Positions 24,024 to 32,343 are shown, counted from the stretch's first letter. The stretch: 36,282 bases of DNA from Hyphomicrobiales bacterium (GCA_021775555.1 JAJFHP010000038.1:1-36282), one strand, 5' to 3'. Notes: generated by a model not told the origin, from the letters alone. Program-made: numbers and translations.

Positions 24024-24599
24024 CTAAATTGCGACGGGGTTTTTCATCGCCCAGGGGTGCTTGGGTCCGCATGCGGCGATGCGCTGAACAATCTTGGGAT
24101 GATCCCCTCCGCGCAAGCCATGCTCGTAAGCCACGACTGAAAGGCGTGGCAGGACGGCTTCCAGCAGTTCGTTGTTTTTCAGCAGAAAGTCGGGGCTGGA
24201 TGGTTTGCCATGGCGTTCATGGCCAAGTGCAAAGGTCTCGTAAATCAGTACGCCGTCTTCTTCAACGCAGCCGATGATATCATCGAGGATTGGACGCCAC
24301 AGATAGTTTGTGACGATCACCCCGTCATAGCGCATGTCTTTCAGAGGGAACGTACGGCCTGCCTCAAGGCCGGCCTCGATGAGACCGACATCCGAGCGCG
24401 TGCCGAGATCTTCCACTTGAGACAAGTCCCGGTCAATCCCGGTGACCGTCAAGCCCTGCTCCAGTGCGGCACGCAAATGCCGCCCCGCGCCGCAGGCGAC
24501 ATCGAGAATGCTCCCTCCCTCCTTGATGCCGGGGAGGAATCTTTGCACCCAGAGGGAGGGCTTTGCGGGGCCGTGATTTCGCGCCGAATCATCATTCAT
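24024..24599 (-). CDS. Class I SAM-dependent methyltransferase
   Basis: A 191-residue single-domain methyltransferase. Motif I is ILDVACGAGRHLRAALEQG, followed by VTGIDRDLSQVEDL and the later YDGVIVTNYLWRPILDDIIGCVEEDGVLIYETFALGHERHG. It resembles the TehB-like small methyltransferases, but no substrate can be assigned. It lies 27 bases downstream of the ZIP transporter gene on the same strand, so it could be the third gene of the multicopper oxidase operon, though without overlap. Its ribosome binding site is poor. Confidence 0.82.
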   Translation of the reverse strand: MNDDSARNHGPAKPSLWVQRFLPGIKEGGSILDVACGAGRHLRAALEQGLTVTGIDRDLSQVEDLGTRSDVGLIEAGLEAGRTFPLKDMRYDGVIVTNYLWRPILDDIIGCVEEDGVLIYETFALGHERHGKPSSPDFLLKNNELLEAVLPRLSVVAYEHGLRGGDHPKIVQRIAACGPKHPWAMKNPVAI

Positions 24600-24626
24600 G
24601 ATTTGGCCAGCCTAGCAGATGAGGCG

Positions 24627-25769
24627 TCAGACCAGCAGCGCGGTGACATACATGACCAGCAGGCCTGTAACGACACCTCCCAGTACGGGGGTTCCGGCCA
24701 GTTTGGCGGTGCCGTTCTGGCGCACAAGCAGGGCGGTGATCTCGATGACAACCTGCGCGATGGCGCCGGCGCCGATGCCGAAGCAGATCGCTGTCCACAA
24801 CGGATTGACCACCTGCGCGCCAAGGAACACGCCAAGCAGAGCGGGCAAACCCGCAAGCAGGGCAAGAGAGATGAAATTAATGAGCGTGGGTTGTTCCCTG
24901 GTTAATGGCGCGGCGATGCCAAAGCCCTCGGTCACATTGTGTATAATGAAGCCAATGACGAGAAACGCGGCGAGGGCCGTCTCTCCCGTAGCAAAGGCAG
25001 CGCCCACCACCAGACCTTCACCAAGATTATGCAGCCCGATACCAAGTGCAATGAAGCCTGCAAGCTTGAGACCCTCGGGTGGCTTGTCGCCCCTGCGTCC
25101 TATGCCAATGAGACCCGCCGCGGTGACAATGGCCACGACCCAGACAAGGGTCGAGGCATGGAAGCGCTCCAGCACGCCTTCAGCCGCTTCCAGTCCTTCA
25201 CCCAGCGTATCGATGAGCAAATAGACAAGCAGGCCCACCGTTATGGCCAGTATGAATCCGGTACCCTCGCGCCCGAGCTGACGAAGCGCCGGGAAGCTCA
25301 TCAGGCCAATTGCGACAGGGGCAAGCCCCAGAAGCAGGCCGACCAGCAGCAGCATCCTGGCGGGTGGGCCGAACACATCCGGCGTCGTCTGTGCCACGTC
25401 GATGCTGTGCTCGAAGGCCGCCCCTGTGGAGGTGAGCGCTACAATGACATGGGTTTCGCCATCAACCCACGGATAGGGAATGGCAAGCTCTGCCGACGAG
25501 AGCCTTCCCAATGGTCCCGGGGGAGATTGTGTAAACGTGCGGTAGGCGCCATCTACTTGCACCTGGGCGATGGAGACTGGCCCTGATCCGTCTACGCGCA
25601 CCTTTGCGCGGAACATCCCCGGCTCCAGCCGCACGCTTTCAAAGGCAAGGGCCTCAACCGGCGGAGCGCCAGGAGCAAGCGCATCGAAGGGCTTCAGCCA
25701 TATGAGCAAGGCCACCAGGGCCACCAGGGCTGCAAGTGGCAGGGCGAAATAGGCATTTGCACGGCTCAT
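24627..25769 (-). CDS. ZIP-family metal transporter with extracytoplasmic N-terminal domain
   Basis: A 380-residue inner-membrane protein. The C-terminal part (about 138-380) is a ZIP permease with eight helices. Its metal pathway residues are in helix 4, GLHNLGEGLVVGAA (His247, Asn248, Glu251), and helix 5, FIIHNVTEGFGIAAPL (His277, Asn278, Glu281). ZIP proteins bring Zn, Fe or Mn into the cytoplasm. Unusually, one anchor helix (6-25) is followed by a beta-rich domain of about 100 residues (30-135) that should lie in the periplasm. The ATG overlaps the stop of the multicopper oxidase gene (ATGA, 25766-25769) with GAAGGA just ahead, so the two are coupled. This domain may dock with the oxidase; that is inference. 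Confidence 0.88.
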   Translation of the reverse strand: MSRANAYFALPLAALVALVALLIWLKPFDALAPGAPPVEALAFESVRLEPGMFRAKVRVDGSGPVSIAQVQVDGAYRTFTQSPPGPLGRLSSAELAIPYPWVDGETHVIVALTSTGAAFEHSIDVAQTTPDVFGPPARMLLLVGLLLGLAPVAIGLMSFPALRQLGREGTGFILAITVGLLVYLLIDTLGEGLEAAEGVLERFHASTLVWVVAIVTAAGLIGIGRRGDKPPEGLKLAGFIALGIGLHNLGEGLVVGAAFATGETALAAFLVIGFIIHNVTEGFGIAAPLTREQPTLINFISLALLAGLPALLGVFLGAQVVNPLWTAICFGIGAGAIAQVVIEITALLVRQNGTAKLAGTPVLGGVVTGLLVMYVTALLV

Positions 25770-26863
25770 GATCCTTCCACCTTGAAAAAGCTCATCCAGC
25801 CAAGCTCGGCGAATTCGGACTGGTGAGCGTGGAACATGTAACGGCCCGGCTCATAGTCCTTGAATGAAAATTCGATGATGCCGCGTTGCGCCTGGCACAA
25901 CATGACCGTATCGACCGTCTTGAGTGTTGGCTCCAGCGTAGTGCCGTGATCGAAATAATCGAAGAAATTGGCATGCAGGTGGAACGAGTTGATGGGGTCG
26001 AATTCGGTGACATTGACGAGGTAAATGCGCACCGGCCTGTCGGGGTCGATTTTGATCGGGTCGAGCATGTAGGCGAATGCAATTGAATTCGCCGCGTAGA
26101 CCTCATTCTCGTCGTCGAAATTGGTGTCAAAGCCGTTCATGACCATGACCATTTCCTGCCAGTGCTTGTTCTCCTCGCTGCCAAGCTGGCGTGAGAGCGC
26201 CACGTCGCGATGTTCAGGATGAAGCTCCGGATCGGGGTCGATGATGATGGCGCCGTAAAGTCCCTTGTGGATGTGGCGTTTCAGGGGGATGGCATGGCAG
26301 TGATACAGGTGGCAGCCAAACGGCTTGGCCGGGAATTCGTAGGTGAACTCATCGCCCGGGTTGACCATGCCGGCCCCCGTGATGCCATCCATGCTGGCAG
26401 AATGAATGCCATGGAAATGGATCGAGTGCGGGTGCGAGCCGGCATTGCGGAAGGTGACCCTTATATGCTCACCCTCGTTTGCGCGTAATGTCGGACCGGG
26501 CACGCGGCCATTATAGGTCCAGGCCGGGAAAAAGAGACCCGGGGCGATCTCGATTTCCTTGTCGATGGCGGAAATTTCGAAAGAGCGCACGCGACGGCCC
26601 TGATCGTCTGTCGATAGGGTGCCGCGATCCCAGTCTGTCAGGATGGCGTGAGGATCGAACCCGTTTCGCTTGTGATCGACCCTGCCAACCGTTCGGTTCT
26701 CTCCGCGGTGATGTCCAGCATGTCCCTTCGCCATCTTGGCGTTCGCGGCGCTGGCCGGCGTCACGATGCCCGCCGCCGCGCCGATAGCGCCAAACACACC
26801 CAGTTGCCCGGCCGATTTCAGACCCTGCCTGCGTGACAATTTCCGTTGCAGCCAGTCCAGCAT
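25766..26863 (-). CDS. Tat-exported two-domain multicopper oxidase
   Basis: A 365-residue periplasmic multicopper oxidase. The N-terminus has a Tat signal (SRRQGLK at 10-16, then a hydrophobic stretch to about 40). Domain 1 holds IHFHG (His149, His151) and YHCHAIPLKRHIHKGLYG (His188, Cys189, His190, His197), so it has the type 1 copper. Domain 2 has NSFHLHANFF (His295, His297) and MFHAHQSE (His345, His347), with Ala where a Cys would be, so trinuclear ligands only. This is a two-domain layout with type 1 copper in domain 1. Likely reactions are oxidation of Fe(II), Mn(II) or Cu(I) by oxygen. I chose the ATG at 26863 because the operator and promoter cover the longer ORF's start at 26908. It is coupled to the ZIP transporter. 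Confidence 0.88.
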   Translation of the reverse strand: MLDWLQRKLSRRQGLKSAGQLGVFGAIGAAAGIVTPASAANAKMAKGHAGHHRGENRTVGRVDHKRNGFDPHAILTDWDRGTLSTDDQGRRVRSFEISAIDKEIEIAPGLFFPAWTYNGRVPGPTLRANEGEHIRVTFRNAGSHPHSIHFHGIHSASMDGITGAGMVNPGDEFTYEFPAKPFGCHLYHCHAIPLKRHIHKGLYGAIIIDPDPELHPEHRDVALSRQLGSEENKHWQEMVMVMNGFDTNFDDENEVYAANSIAFAYMLDPIKIDPDRPVRIYLVNVTEFDPINSFHLHANFFDYFDHGTTLEPTLKTVDTVMLCQAQRGIIEFSFKDYEPGRYMFHAHQSEFAELGWMSFFKVEGS

Positions 26864-26885
26864 GGGTTCGCAATCACTCGCAAAG

Positions 26886-26908
26886 TTGCAAATAGGAATT
26901 ATTTGCAA
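26886..26908. promoter_or_regulatory. Perfect 9-5-9 inverted repeat, probable metalloregulator operator
   Basis: TTGCAAATA at 26886-26894 and its exact complement TATTTGCAA at 26900-26908 flank GGAAT. It lies just downstream of the -10 element of the oxidase promoter, over the expected start point, a classic repressor position. Sites with TGCAAAT half-repeats are ones I associate, from memory, with Fur/Mur-type metal regulators of alphaproteobacteria. A further TTGCAAATA occurs at 26980-26988. Confidence 0.65.
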
Positions 26909-26909
26909 T

Positions 26910-26937
26910 TACATATCAAATTACTGTCCCAAGTCAA
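26910..26937 (-). promoter_or_regulatory. Promoter of the multicopper oxidase-ZIP operon
   Basis: On the minus strand TTGACT (26937-26932) is followed after 16 bases by TATGTA (26915-26910). The start point would be about 26903, inside the inverted repeat at 26886-26908, and about 40 bases ahead of the oxidase ATG at 26863. Confidence 0.5.
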
Positions 26938-27050
26938 AGGGAATAATGCCGGGGATATCGCTGTTGTGACGCGATGTGATTGCAAATAAGCCGTCAATGG
27001 TATGCGCAGCGCAATTGCGGCAGCGCAGCAATCCCCATATAAGGCAAATC

Positions 27051-27926
27051 ATGACCGTTAAGACCGCCATAGCTTTGCGCAAGATGAACGGGCTCGGCAA
27101 TGATTTCGCCGTGCTCGACGCGCGCCCTCATACGCTCGCATTGAGTATTGAGCAGGCGCGGGCGATTGCGGACCGTGAAAGCGGCGTGGGCTGCGACCAG
27201 GTTATCGCGATTGAAGCCTCGCCCGCAGGGGCTGATGCGTTCATGCGTATCTGGAATCATGATGGCGGAGAGGTGGAAGCCTGCGGCAATGCCATGCGAT
27301 GCGTCGCCAGCATATTGGCCGAGGAACTGGGCCGTCCGCAGGTTTCAATCCAGACCAGCGCCGACATGCTGAGTGCTGTCGTCAACCCAGACGGGAGTGT
27401 CACGGTGGATATGGGTGTTCCCAAATTACGCTGGGACCAGATACCGCTTTCAGAAGAGTTTCATGACACCCGGATCATAGAATTGCAGGTCGGCCCCATC
27501 GATGACCCGGTGCTGCACACCCCCAGCGTAGTGAATGTCGGCAATCCTCATTGCATCTTCTGGGTCGATGATCTGGATGCCCATGATCTCGCGCGCATCG
27601 GTCCTATACTTGAGCATCACCCATTGTTTCCCGAGCGCGCCAATATTTCGCTGGCGCACGTCACCGCGCCTGATGCCATTACGCTGTGCGTGTGGGAGCG
27701 AGGCGTCGGGCTGACCAGGGCCTGTGGCACGGCAGCATGCGCGGTCGTTGTCGCTGCCGCGCGCAAAAAACTGACCGGGCGCAACGTTACCGTGGCCTTA
27801 CCCGGCGGGTCGTTGCAAATGGAGTGGCGCGAGAGCGACGATCATATCCTGATGACCGGTCCCAGCGAACTTGAATATGAAGGCACGCTTGATCCTGCAC
27901 TTCTCCAACCGGAACCGGTCTCATGA
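27051..27926 (+). CDS. dapF: Diaminopimelate epimerase
   Basis: Converts LL- to meso-diaminopimelate for lysine and peptidoglycan synthesis, using two cysteines without a cofactor. The 291-residue protein shows LRKMNGLGNDFAVLDAR at the N-terminus, catalytic Cys78 in EACGNAMRC and catalytic Cys225 in TRACGTAAC. VVNVGNPHCIFWVDD and ERANISLAHV are also typical. I chose the ATG at 27051, with AAGG six bases upstream; a longer in-frame ORF from 26976 runs over an operator half-site and lacks similarity. The stop overlaps the mtaB start (ATGA). It begins the dapF-mtaB-ftsY-yciB operon, divergent from the oxidase. Confidence 0.97.
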   Translation: MTVKTAIALRKMNGLGNDFAVLDARPHTLALSIEQARAIADRESGVGCDQVIAIEASPAGADAFMRIWNHDGGEVEACGNAMRCVASILAEELGRPQVSIQTSADMLSAVVNPDGSVTVDMGVPKLRWDQIPLSEEFHDTRIIELQVGPIDDPVLHTPSVVNVGNPHCIFWVDDLDAHDLARIGPILEHHPLFPERANISLAHVTAPDAITLCVWERGVGLTRACGTAACAVVVAAARKKLTGRNVTVALPGGSLQMEWRESDDHILMTGPSELEYEGTLDPALLQPEPVS

Positions 27927-29176
27927 GTGCGCCTGAAATCCTCACATTTGGTTGCAGGCTGAATGCGTTCGAATCCGAAGTCATGCGTGACCATGCCGAG
28001 AAGTCAGAGCTTGGTGCGGCAGTGATTGTCAACACCTGCGCCGTGACATCCGAGGCCGTGCGCCAAGCGCGCCAGGCGATCCGCAAGGCAAGACGCAACA
28101 ACACCGATGCCCAGATTATCGTGACCGGCTGCGCCGCCCAGCTGCAGCCTGAAATGTTTGCGGATATGCCGGAGGTCGATCATGTGATCGGCAACGTGGA
28201 AAAGATGTGTGCTGAGACATTTGCCACCCTCGCCACGACAAACTGCGAGCAGGTCCTGGTTGATGATATCCAGTCGGTCCACGAAACGGCGGGGCATATG
28301 ATCGAAGGGTTCGGCGCGCGAACCCGCGCCTATGTGCAAATCCAGAATGGTTGCGATCATCGTTGCACATTCTGCATCATCCCTTATGCGCGTGGGCGCT
28401 CTCGCTCGGTGCCCGCGGGCGAAGTCGTTGCCCAGATATGCCGCCTCGTCGAAGCCGGTACGCGCGAGGTGGTCCTGACCGGTGTTGACATCACCGCCTA
28501 TGGCGCGGATCTGCCGGGCACACTCACGCTTGGCACCCTGACAAAGAAAATCCTGAGACTGGTACCCGAGCTTGAGCGCTTACGGCTGTCCTCGATTGAC
28601 TCCATCGAAGCCGATCCCGATTTACTCGATGCTATTGCCAGTGAGGAGCGCCTGATGCCGCATCTGCATCTCTCGCTGCAGGCTGGCGATGATCTCACGC
28701 TGAAGCGCATGAAGCGCCGTCACAGCCGGGCGGACACAATCGAGTTCTGCGGCAAGGTACGCGAGTTGCGCCCCGACATGGTGTTCGGCGCGGATTTGAT
28801 CGCCGGGTTTCCAACCGAGTCGGACGAGATGTTCGCCCAGACGCTCTCAATCATCGAGGCGTGCGGTCTCACTTACCTGCACGTCTTTCCCTATTCATCG
28901 CGCGAAGGGACACCCGCCGCGCGCATGCCGCAGGTCGATGGCGTTATAATCAAGACCCGTGCGGCGCGACTGCGCCAGGAGGGCGCAAAGGCGCTTGACC
29001 GGCATTTGCAAAGCCAGCTTGGCCTTTCACATGACGTCCTGATGGAAACGCAAACGCGCGGACGCACCCCGCATTTCACGCCGGTGTCGCTGTGCGGGGA
29101 GGCGCGTTCCGGCGATATCATATCAGCGCGTGTGACTGGCCACGGCCACGGCGTGCTCGAAGGAATACCGCTGTAA
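27923..29176 (+). CDS. mtaB: tRNA N6-threonylcarbamoyladenosine-37 methylthiotransferase
   Basis: A radical SAM enzyme that adds a methylthio group to t6A37 of tRNAs reading ANN codons. The 417-residue protein has the N-terminal UPF0004 domain with cluster cysteines Cys11, Cys39 and Cys70, the radical SAM triad Cys144, Cys148 and Cys151 in NGCDHRCTFCIIPYARGRSRS, and a C-terminal TRAM-like stretch from about residue 350. VVLTGVDITAYG and GADLIAGFPTESDE are typical of the MtaB branch. It overlaps dapF by four bases and ftsY by one (TAATG), so translation is coupled across three genes. Confidence 0.94.
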   Translation: MSAPEILTFGCRLNAFESEVMRDHAEKSELGAAVIVNTCAVTSEAVRQARQAIRKARRNNTDAQIIVTGCAAQLQPEMFADMPEVDHVIGNVEKMCAETFATLATTNCEQVLVDDIQSVHETAGHMIEGFGARTRAYVQIQNGCDHRCTFCIIPYARGRSRSVPAGEVVAQICRLVEAGTREVVLTGVDITAYGADLPGTLTLGTLTKKILRLVPELERLRLSSIDSIEADPDLLDAIASEERLMPHLHLSLQAGDDLTLKRMKRRHSRADTIEFCGKVRELRPDMVFGADLIAGFPTESDEMFAQTLSIIEACGLTYLHVFPYSSREGTPAARMPQVDGVIIKTRAARLRQEGAKALDRHLQSQLGLSHDVLMETQTRGRTPHFTPVSLCGEARSGDIISARVTGHGHGVLEGIPL

Positions 29177-30432
29177 TGAGCAAGGATAAGAAGCCCGGTT
29201 TCTTCAAGCGTCTGCTTGGCTCCCTCATGGGGTCCAAGGACGAAGAGCCGGTAAAGGAAGAAAAGACAAAAGCAAAAGCCCCTGCAAAGAAACCGGCTGC
29301 TAAAAAGCCTGCAGTAAAAACAAAAAAAGCTCCGGCAAAAAAAGTAACCGAGAAGAAACCGGTCGCAAAAAAACCTGCCGCCAAAAAGTCCCAAAAAGAA
29401 CGCGTCTCAAAAAAACAGGTTGCTGAAAAAGCAGCCCCGGTTGAGGAAATTGTCGAGTCGGTTGCCGATGAGCTCGAAGCTGAGGCGGAGCCAAAACAAA
29501 AAAAAGGCTGGTTCTCACGACTGCGCGATGGTCTGAGCAAGACCTCGAACAAGCTCACCGAAAACATCACCGCGATTTTCACCAAGCGCAAGCTCGATTC
29601 AGAAATGCTGCAGGAGCTGGAGGATGCTCTGATCCAGGCCGACCTTGGCGTCGACATGGCCATGCGCATTACCGAAGAAGTGGCGCGCGGACGCTACGAT
29701 ACAGAGATTGAGCCAGAGGAAGTGCGCGCGGTGCTTGGTTCCGAGGTGGCCAAGGTGCTTGAGCCCATGGCCCAGCCGCTGGTGCTGGACAGCACCAGGC
29801 GCCCCCATGTCATTCTGGTCGTCGGCGTCAATGGCACCGGCAAGACCACGACCATCGGCAAGCTTTCGCACCAGTTCGCTCAGGATGGAAAATCCGTGGT
29901 GATTGCTGCCGGCGACACCTTCCGAGCTGCCGCCATCGATCAGCTCCAGATCTGGGGTGAGCGCACAGGCGCGCCTGTTGTGTCTGGCAAGGAAGGCGCG
30001 GATGCCGCGGGTCTGGCATATGACGCTCTGGAGCAATCGCGCGATCTTGAAGCCGATGTGCTGCTGATTGATACTGCAGGACGGTTACAGAACAAGGCGG
30101 ACCTGATGGAGGAGCTCGCCAAGATTGTTCGCGTGGTCAAGAAGCTCGACGAGAGTGCGCCGCATTCCGTGCTGCTTGTTCTCGATGCGACCACGGGTCA
30201 AAATGCTGTCAGCCAGGCGCAGGCTTTCTTGGAGATTGCGGGTGTAACCGGCATCATCATGACCAAGTTGGATGGTACGGCGCGTGGCGGTATTCTCGTG
30301 GCGATAGCTGAAAAATTTGCCCTGCCTATCCACGCCATCGGTGTTGGCGAAACGGTCGAGGACCTCCAGCCATTCGACGCCCATGACTTTGCTTCGGCCA
30401 TTGCCGGGGCAGCAGAGCAGGTCGAAGCGTGA
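29176..30432 (+). CDS. ftsY: Signal recognition particle receptor FtsY
   Basis: FtsY is the membrane-associated GTPase that receives the Ffh-ribosome complex. The 418-residue protein starts at the ATG at 29176, which shares a base with the mtaB stop. Residues 7-18 (PGFFKRLLGSLM) are an amphipathic membrane-targeting helix. Residues about 25-85 are a basic Lys/Ala/Pro linker, 89-105 are acidic, and 108-122 (QKKGWFSRLRDGLSK) are a second amphipathic segment before the N domain. The G domain has VVGVNGTGKTTTIGKL (Walker A from about 216), DTFRAAAIDQL, DTAGR and TKLDGTARGG. It overlaps the next gene by GTGA. Confidence 0.97.
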   Translation: MSKDKKPGFFKRLLGSLMGSKDEEPVKEEKTKAKAPAKKPAAKKPAVKTKKAPAKKVTEKKPVAKKPAAKKSQKERVSKKQVAEKAAPVEEIVESVADELEAEAEPKQKKGWFSRLRDGLSKTSNKLTENITAIFTKRKLDSEMLQELEDALIQADLGVDMAMRITEEVARGRYDTEIEPEEVRAVLGSEVAKVLEPMAQPLVLDSTRRPHVILVVGVNGTGKTTTIGKLSHQFAQDGKSVVIAAGDTFRAAAIDQLQIWGERTGAPVVSGKEGADAAGLAYDALEQSRDLEADVLLIDTAGRLQNKADLMEELAKIVRVVKKLDESAPHSVLLVLDATTGQNAVSQAQAFLEIAGVTGIIMTKLDGTARGGILVAIAEKFALPIHAIGVGETVEDLQPFDAHDFASAIAGAAEQVEA

Positions 30433-31022
30433 GCAAAGCTGAAAAAGACACTCAACCTGCTGACAAGAGGCAGGATACAGAGCATCCCGGGTTGCGCCTT
30501 GCGCTGGATCTCGGACCACTTCTTCTGTTCTTCGCTACCAATGCGATTTACGGGATATTTTTTGCCACTGCTTTTTTCATGGTGGCCATTGTAATCGCCC
30601 TCATCACATCACGATTGCTGACAGGTAAAATTGCAAAAATGCCACTGGTGACGGCGGTTCTGGTAATGGTTTTTGGCGGCCTGACGCTTTACCTGCAGGA
30701 CGAAACCTTCATCAAGATCAAGCCGACGGTGATCTATTGTCTGTTTGCCGCGATCCTGATGGGCGGATTGGCGGTCAATCGTATTTTTCTCCAGGCCGTG
30801 CTGGGCGAAGTCTTCGAATTAAGCGGCACTGGCTGGAAGTTGCTCACGTATCGCTGGTCAGGCTTCTTCATTTTTCTGGCGATGCTGAACGAAGCCGTCT
30901 GGCGCAGTGTGAGCACTGACATGTGGGTCAGCTTCAAGGTGTTCGGCCTTATACCGCTTACAGTCATTTTCGCCGCCATGCAGGCCGGGTTGATGAAAAA
31001 GCACTCCAAGCCAAGCGAGTGA
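30429..31022 (+). CDS. yciB: Septation protein A / YciB inner-membrane protein
   Basis: A 197-residue inner-membrane protein of the YciB/IspZ family, reported to affect septation and envelope integrity. About five to six membrane helices lie between residues 25 and 190. Landmarks are LALDLGPLLLFFATNAIYGIFFAT, GGLTLYLQDETFIKIKPTVIYCLFA, and LSGTGWKLLTYRWSGFFIFLAMLNEAVWRSVSTDMWVSFKVFGLIPLT. The start is a GTG overlapping the ftsY stop (GTGA), completing the dapF-mtaB-ftsY-yciB unit. No terminator is visible after it. Confidence 0.93.
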   Translation: MSKAEKDTQPADKRQDTEHPGLRLALDLGPLLLFFATNAIYGIFFATAFFMVAIVIALITSRLLTGKIAKMPLVTAVLVMVFGGLTLYLQDETFIKIKPTVIYCLFAAILMGGLAVNRIFLQAVLGEVFELSGTGWKLLTYRWSGFFIFLAMLNEAVWRSVSTDMWVSFKVFGLIPLTVIFAAMQAGLMKKHSKPSE

Positions 31023-31100
31023 GGTCGCCCCAAACAGTTTCATTATTTCATCTTGGCTGTTCCACAGTATGCGTGTTCATGCTTGTGGGGAGGTGAAAAA

Positions 31101-31117
31101 GTATATTTAAAGTATAC
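31101..31117. promoter_or_regulatory. Imperfect palindrome upstream of the MarR gene
   Basis: The 17 bases GTATATTTAAAGTATAC read almost the same on both strands: one mismatched pair in an 8-1-8 arrangement. It lies in the 247-base gap between yciB and the MarR gene, 153 bases before the MarR start, and could be the regulator's own site. I see no gene in the rest of the gap. Confidence 0.35.
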
Positions 31118-31269
31118 CCGGCACATCTCAATCCCATCGCAATATCACACCGTTTCAAGCAAACGTGACTGGACCATGCGCCTCCTTCGCGGGTTAATCA
31201 GTAGTCGGGAGAGTTCGGTCAGGCGGACGAAAAAGAGCGATCCCGTTCAGCTTAAAGGGAAAACGCGAC

Positions 31270-31740
31270 ATGGTGTCCAAGGGTCAGGAAAGCCACCGCA
31301 AAATCAATCACTCCGCCATGCACTTGCTGCATCGCGCCAGTCAGTGCGCTGGCGATCTGTTCACCGATGCAGTTGAGAATGACGCTTTGACGCCCCGGCA
31401 GTTCGCCGTGCTGCTGTCCATATCCCAGGAGCAGGGATTGAGCCAGACCGACCTGGTTGAACGTACCGGCATCGACCGTTCTACGCTGGCCGACATCATC
31501 CGCCGGATGCTGAAAAAAGGGCTGATCCGCCGCCGCCGCACCAAGGCAGATGCGCGGGTTTATGCGGTCAAGCTGACCGATGAAGGCTCGGCAGCTCTTC
31601 GCTCGGCTCAACCGGCGGCATTTGAGGCCGATGCCCGCTTGCTGGCAATCCTGCCTGAAACTAGGCGTGCGGATTTCCTGGAATCGCTTGGTAAAATTGT
31701 CGGCGCAATGACCCAATCCAATGGCAAGAGCTTGGATTGA
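31270..31740 (+). CDS. MarR-family transcriptional regulator
   Basis: A 156-residue MarR-type winged-helix dimer. Landmarks: NDALTPRQFAVLLSISQEQGLSQTDLVERTGIDRSTLADIIRRMLKKGLIRRRRTKADARVYAVKLTDEG covers the HTH (about 50-75), the recognition helix and the DxR wing. AAGGGA lies about nine bases upstream of the ATG. Its stop is three bases from that of ccmG (convergent). No single obvious target lies next to it; ligands of MarR proteins are usually phenolic compounds or oxidants. Confidence 0.92.
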   Translation: MVSKGQESHRKINHSAMHLLHRASQCAGDLFTDAVENDALTPRQFAVLLSISQEQGLSQTDLVERTGIDRSTLADIIRRMLKKGLIRRRRTKADARVYAVKLTDEGSAALRSAQPAAFEADARLLAILPETRRADFLESLGKIVGAMTQSNGKSLD

Positions 31741-31743
31741 GCG

Positions 31744-32343
31744 TCAGCTCTTCGAGCGCGCCTTCCTAATCGCGGGCAACAGCTCCTTCTCGATAATCTG
31801 TCCGTCGATCGGCCCAACATGCTTGTGCAGGATAGTTCCATCGCCGCCGACGATGAAGGTCTCAGGCATCCCCGTCACCCCCCAGTTAATGGCAGCGGCC
31901 CCCTTGGGATCGACACCGACTGCCACAAAGGGATTACCGAAACGGCCAAGAAATCGGCGCGCAGCCGCCGTCTGGTCCTTGTAATTGATGCCGGTCAGAG
32001 GGGCCTTGCTCACCGAGGCCAGCTTCACGAGGTAGGGATGTTCATCGCGACACGGTACGCACCAGGATGCCCAGAAATTCACGATACGAACATCGCCGCG
32101 CGCCAGGTCCTTGCTTGATAGACCGGCCACCTGCACACCTTTTTCTTTCAAACCTTCAAGGGGCGGCAAATCGAATGCAGGCACCTTCTTGCCAATCAGC
32201 GCCGAGGGTAGTTTTGATGGATCGCCCGTTTGCAGTCCGTAGAATAACAGACCTGCCAAACCTGCAAAAATAGCCAGCGGCAGCATCATGCCCCATGAAA
32301 TTTTGGGCGGGATATCGGGTTGTGTTTGTTCAGGGGCACTCAT
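31744..32343 (-). CDS. ccmG: Cytochrome c biogenesis thiol-disulfide reductase CcmG/DsbE
   Basis: A membrane-anchored periplasmic thioredoxin-like protein that reduces apocytochrome c or CcmH for haem attachment. The 199-residue product has one N-terminal anchor (about 17-38), the VPAFDLPPLEG segment and the active-site WASWCVPC (Cys95, Cys98), followed by the conserved YKDQTAAARRFLGRFGNPF and GVTGMPETFIV with the cis-proline. A longer in-frame ORF to 32583 runs over ccmD and is not used. The start overlaps the ccmD stop by four bases (32340-32343). Confidence 0.94.
   Translation of the reverse strand: MSAPEQTQPDIPPKISWGMMLPLAIFAGLAGLLFYGLQTGDPSKLPSALIGKKVPAFDLPPLEGLKEKGVQVAGLSSKDLARGDVRIVNFWASWCVPCRDEHPYLVKLASVSKAPLTGINYKDQTAAARRFLGRFGNPFVAVGVDPKGAAAINWGVTGMPETFIVGGDGTILHKHVGPIDGQIIEKELLPAIRKARSKS

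Noticed and set aside
24210-25586. Plus-strand frames opposite the small methyltransferase and ZIP genes
   Set aside because: Antisense readings without motifs; the minus strand genes are clear and coupled.
26864-26908. Longer start of the multicopper oxidase
   Set aside because: It begins at or before the predicted transcript start and reads through the operator; the Tat signal starts properly at 26863.
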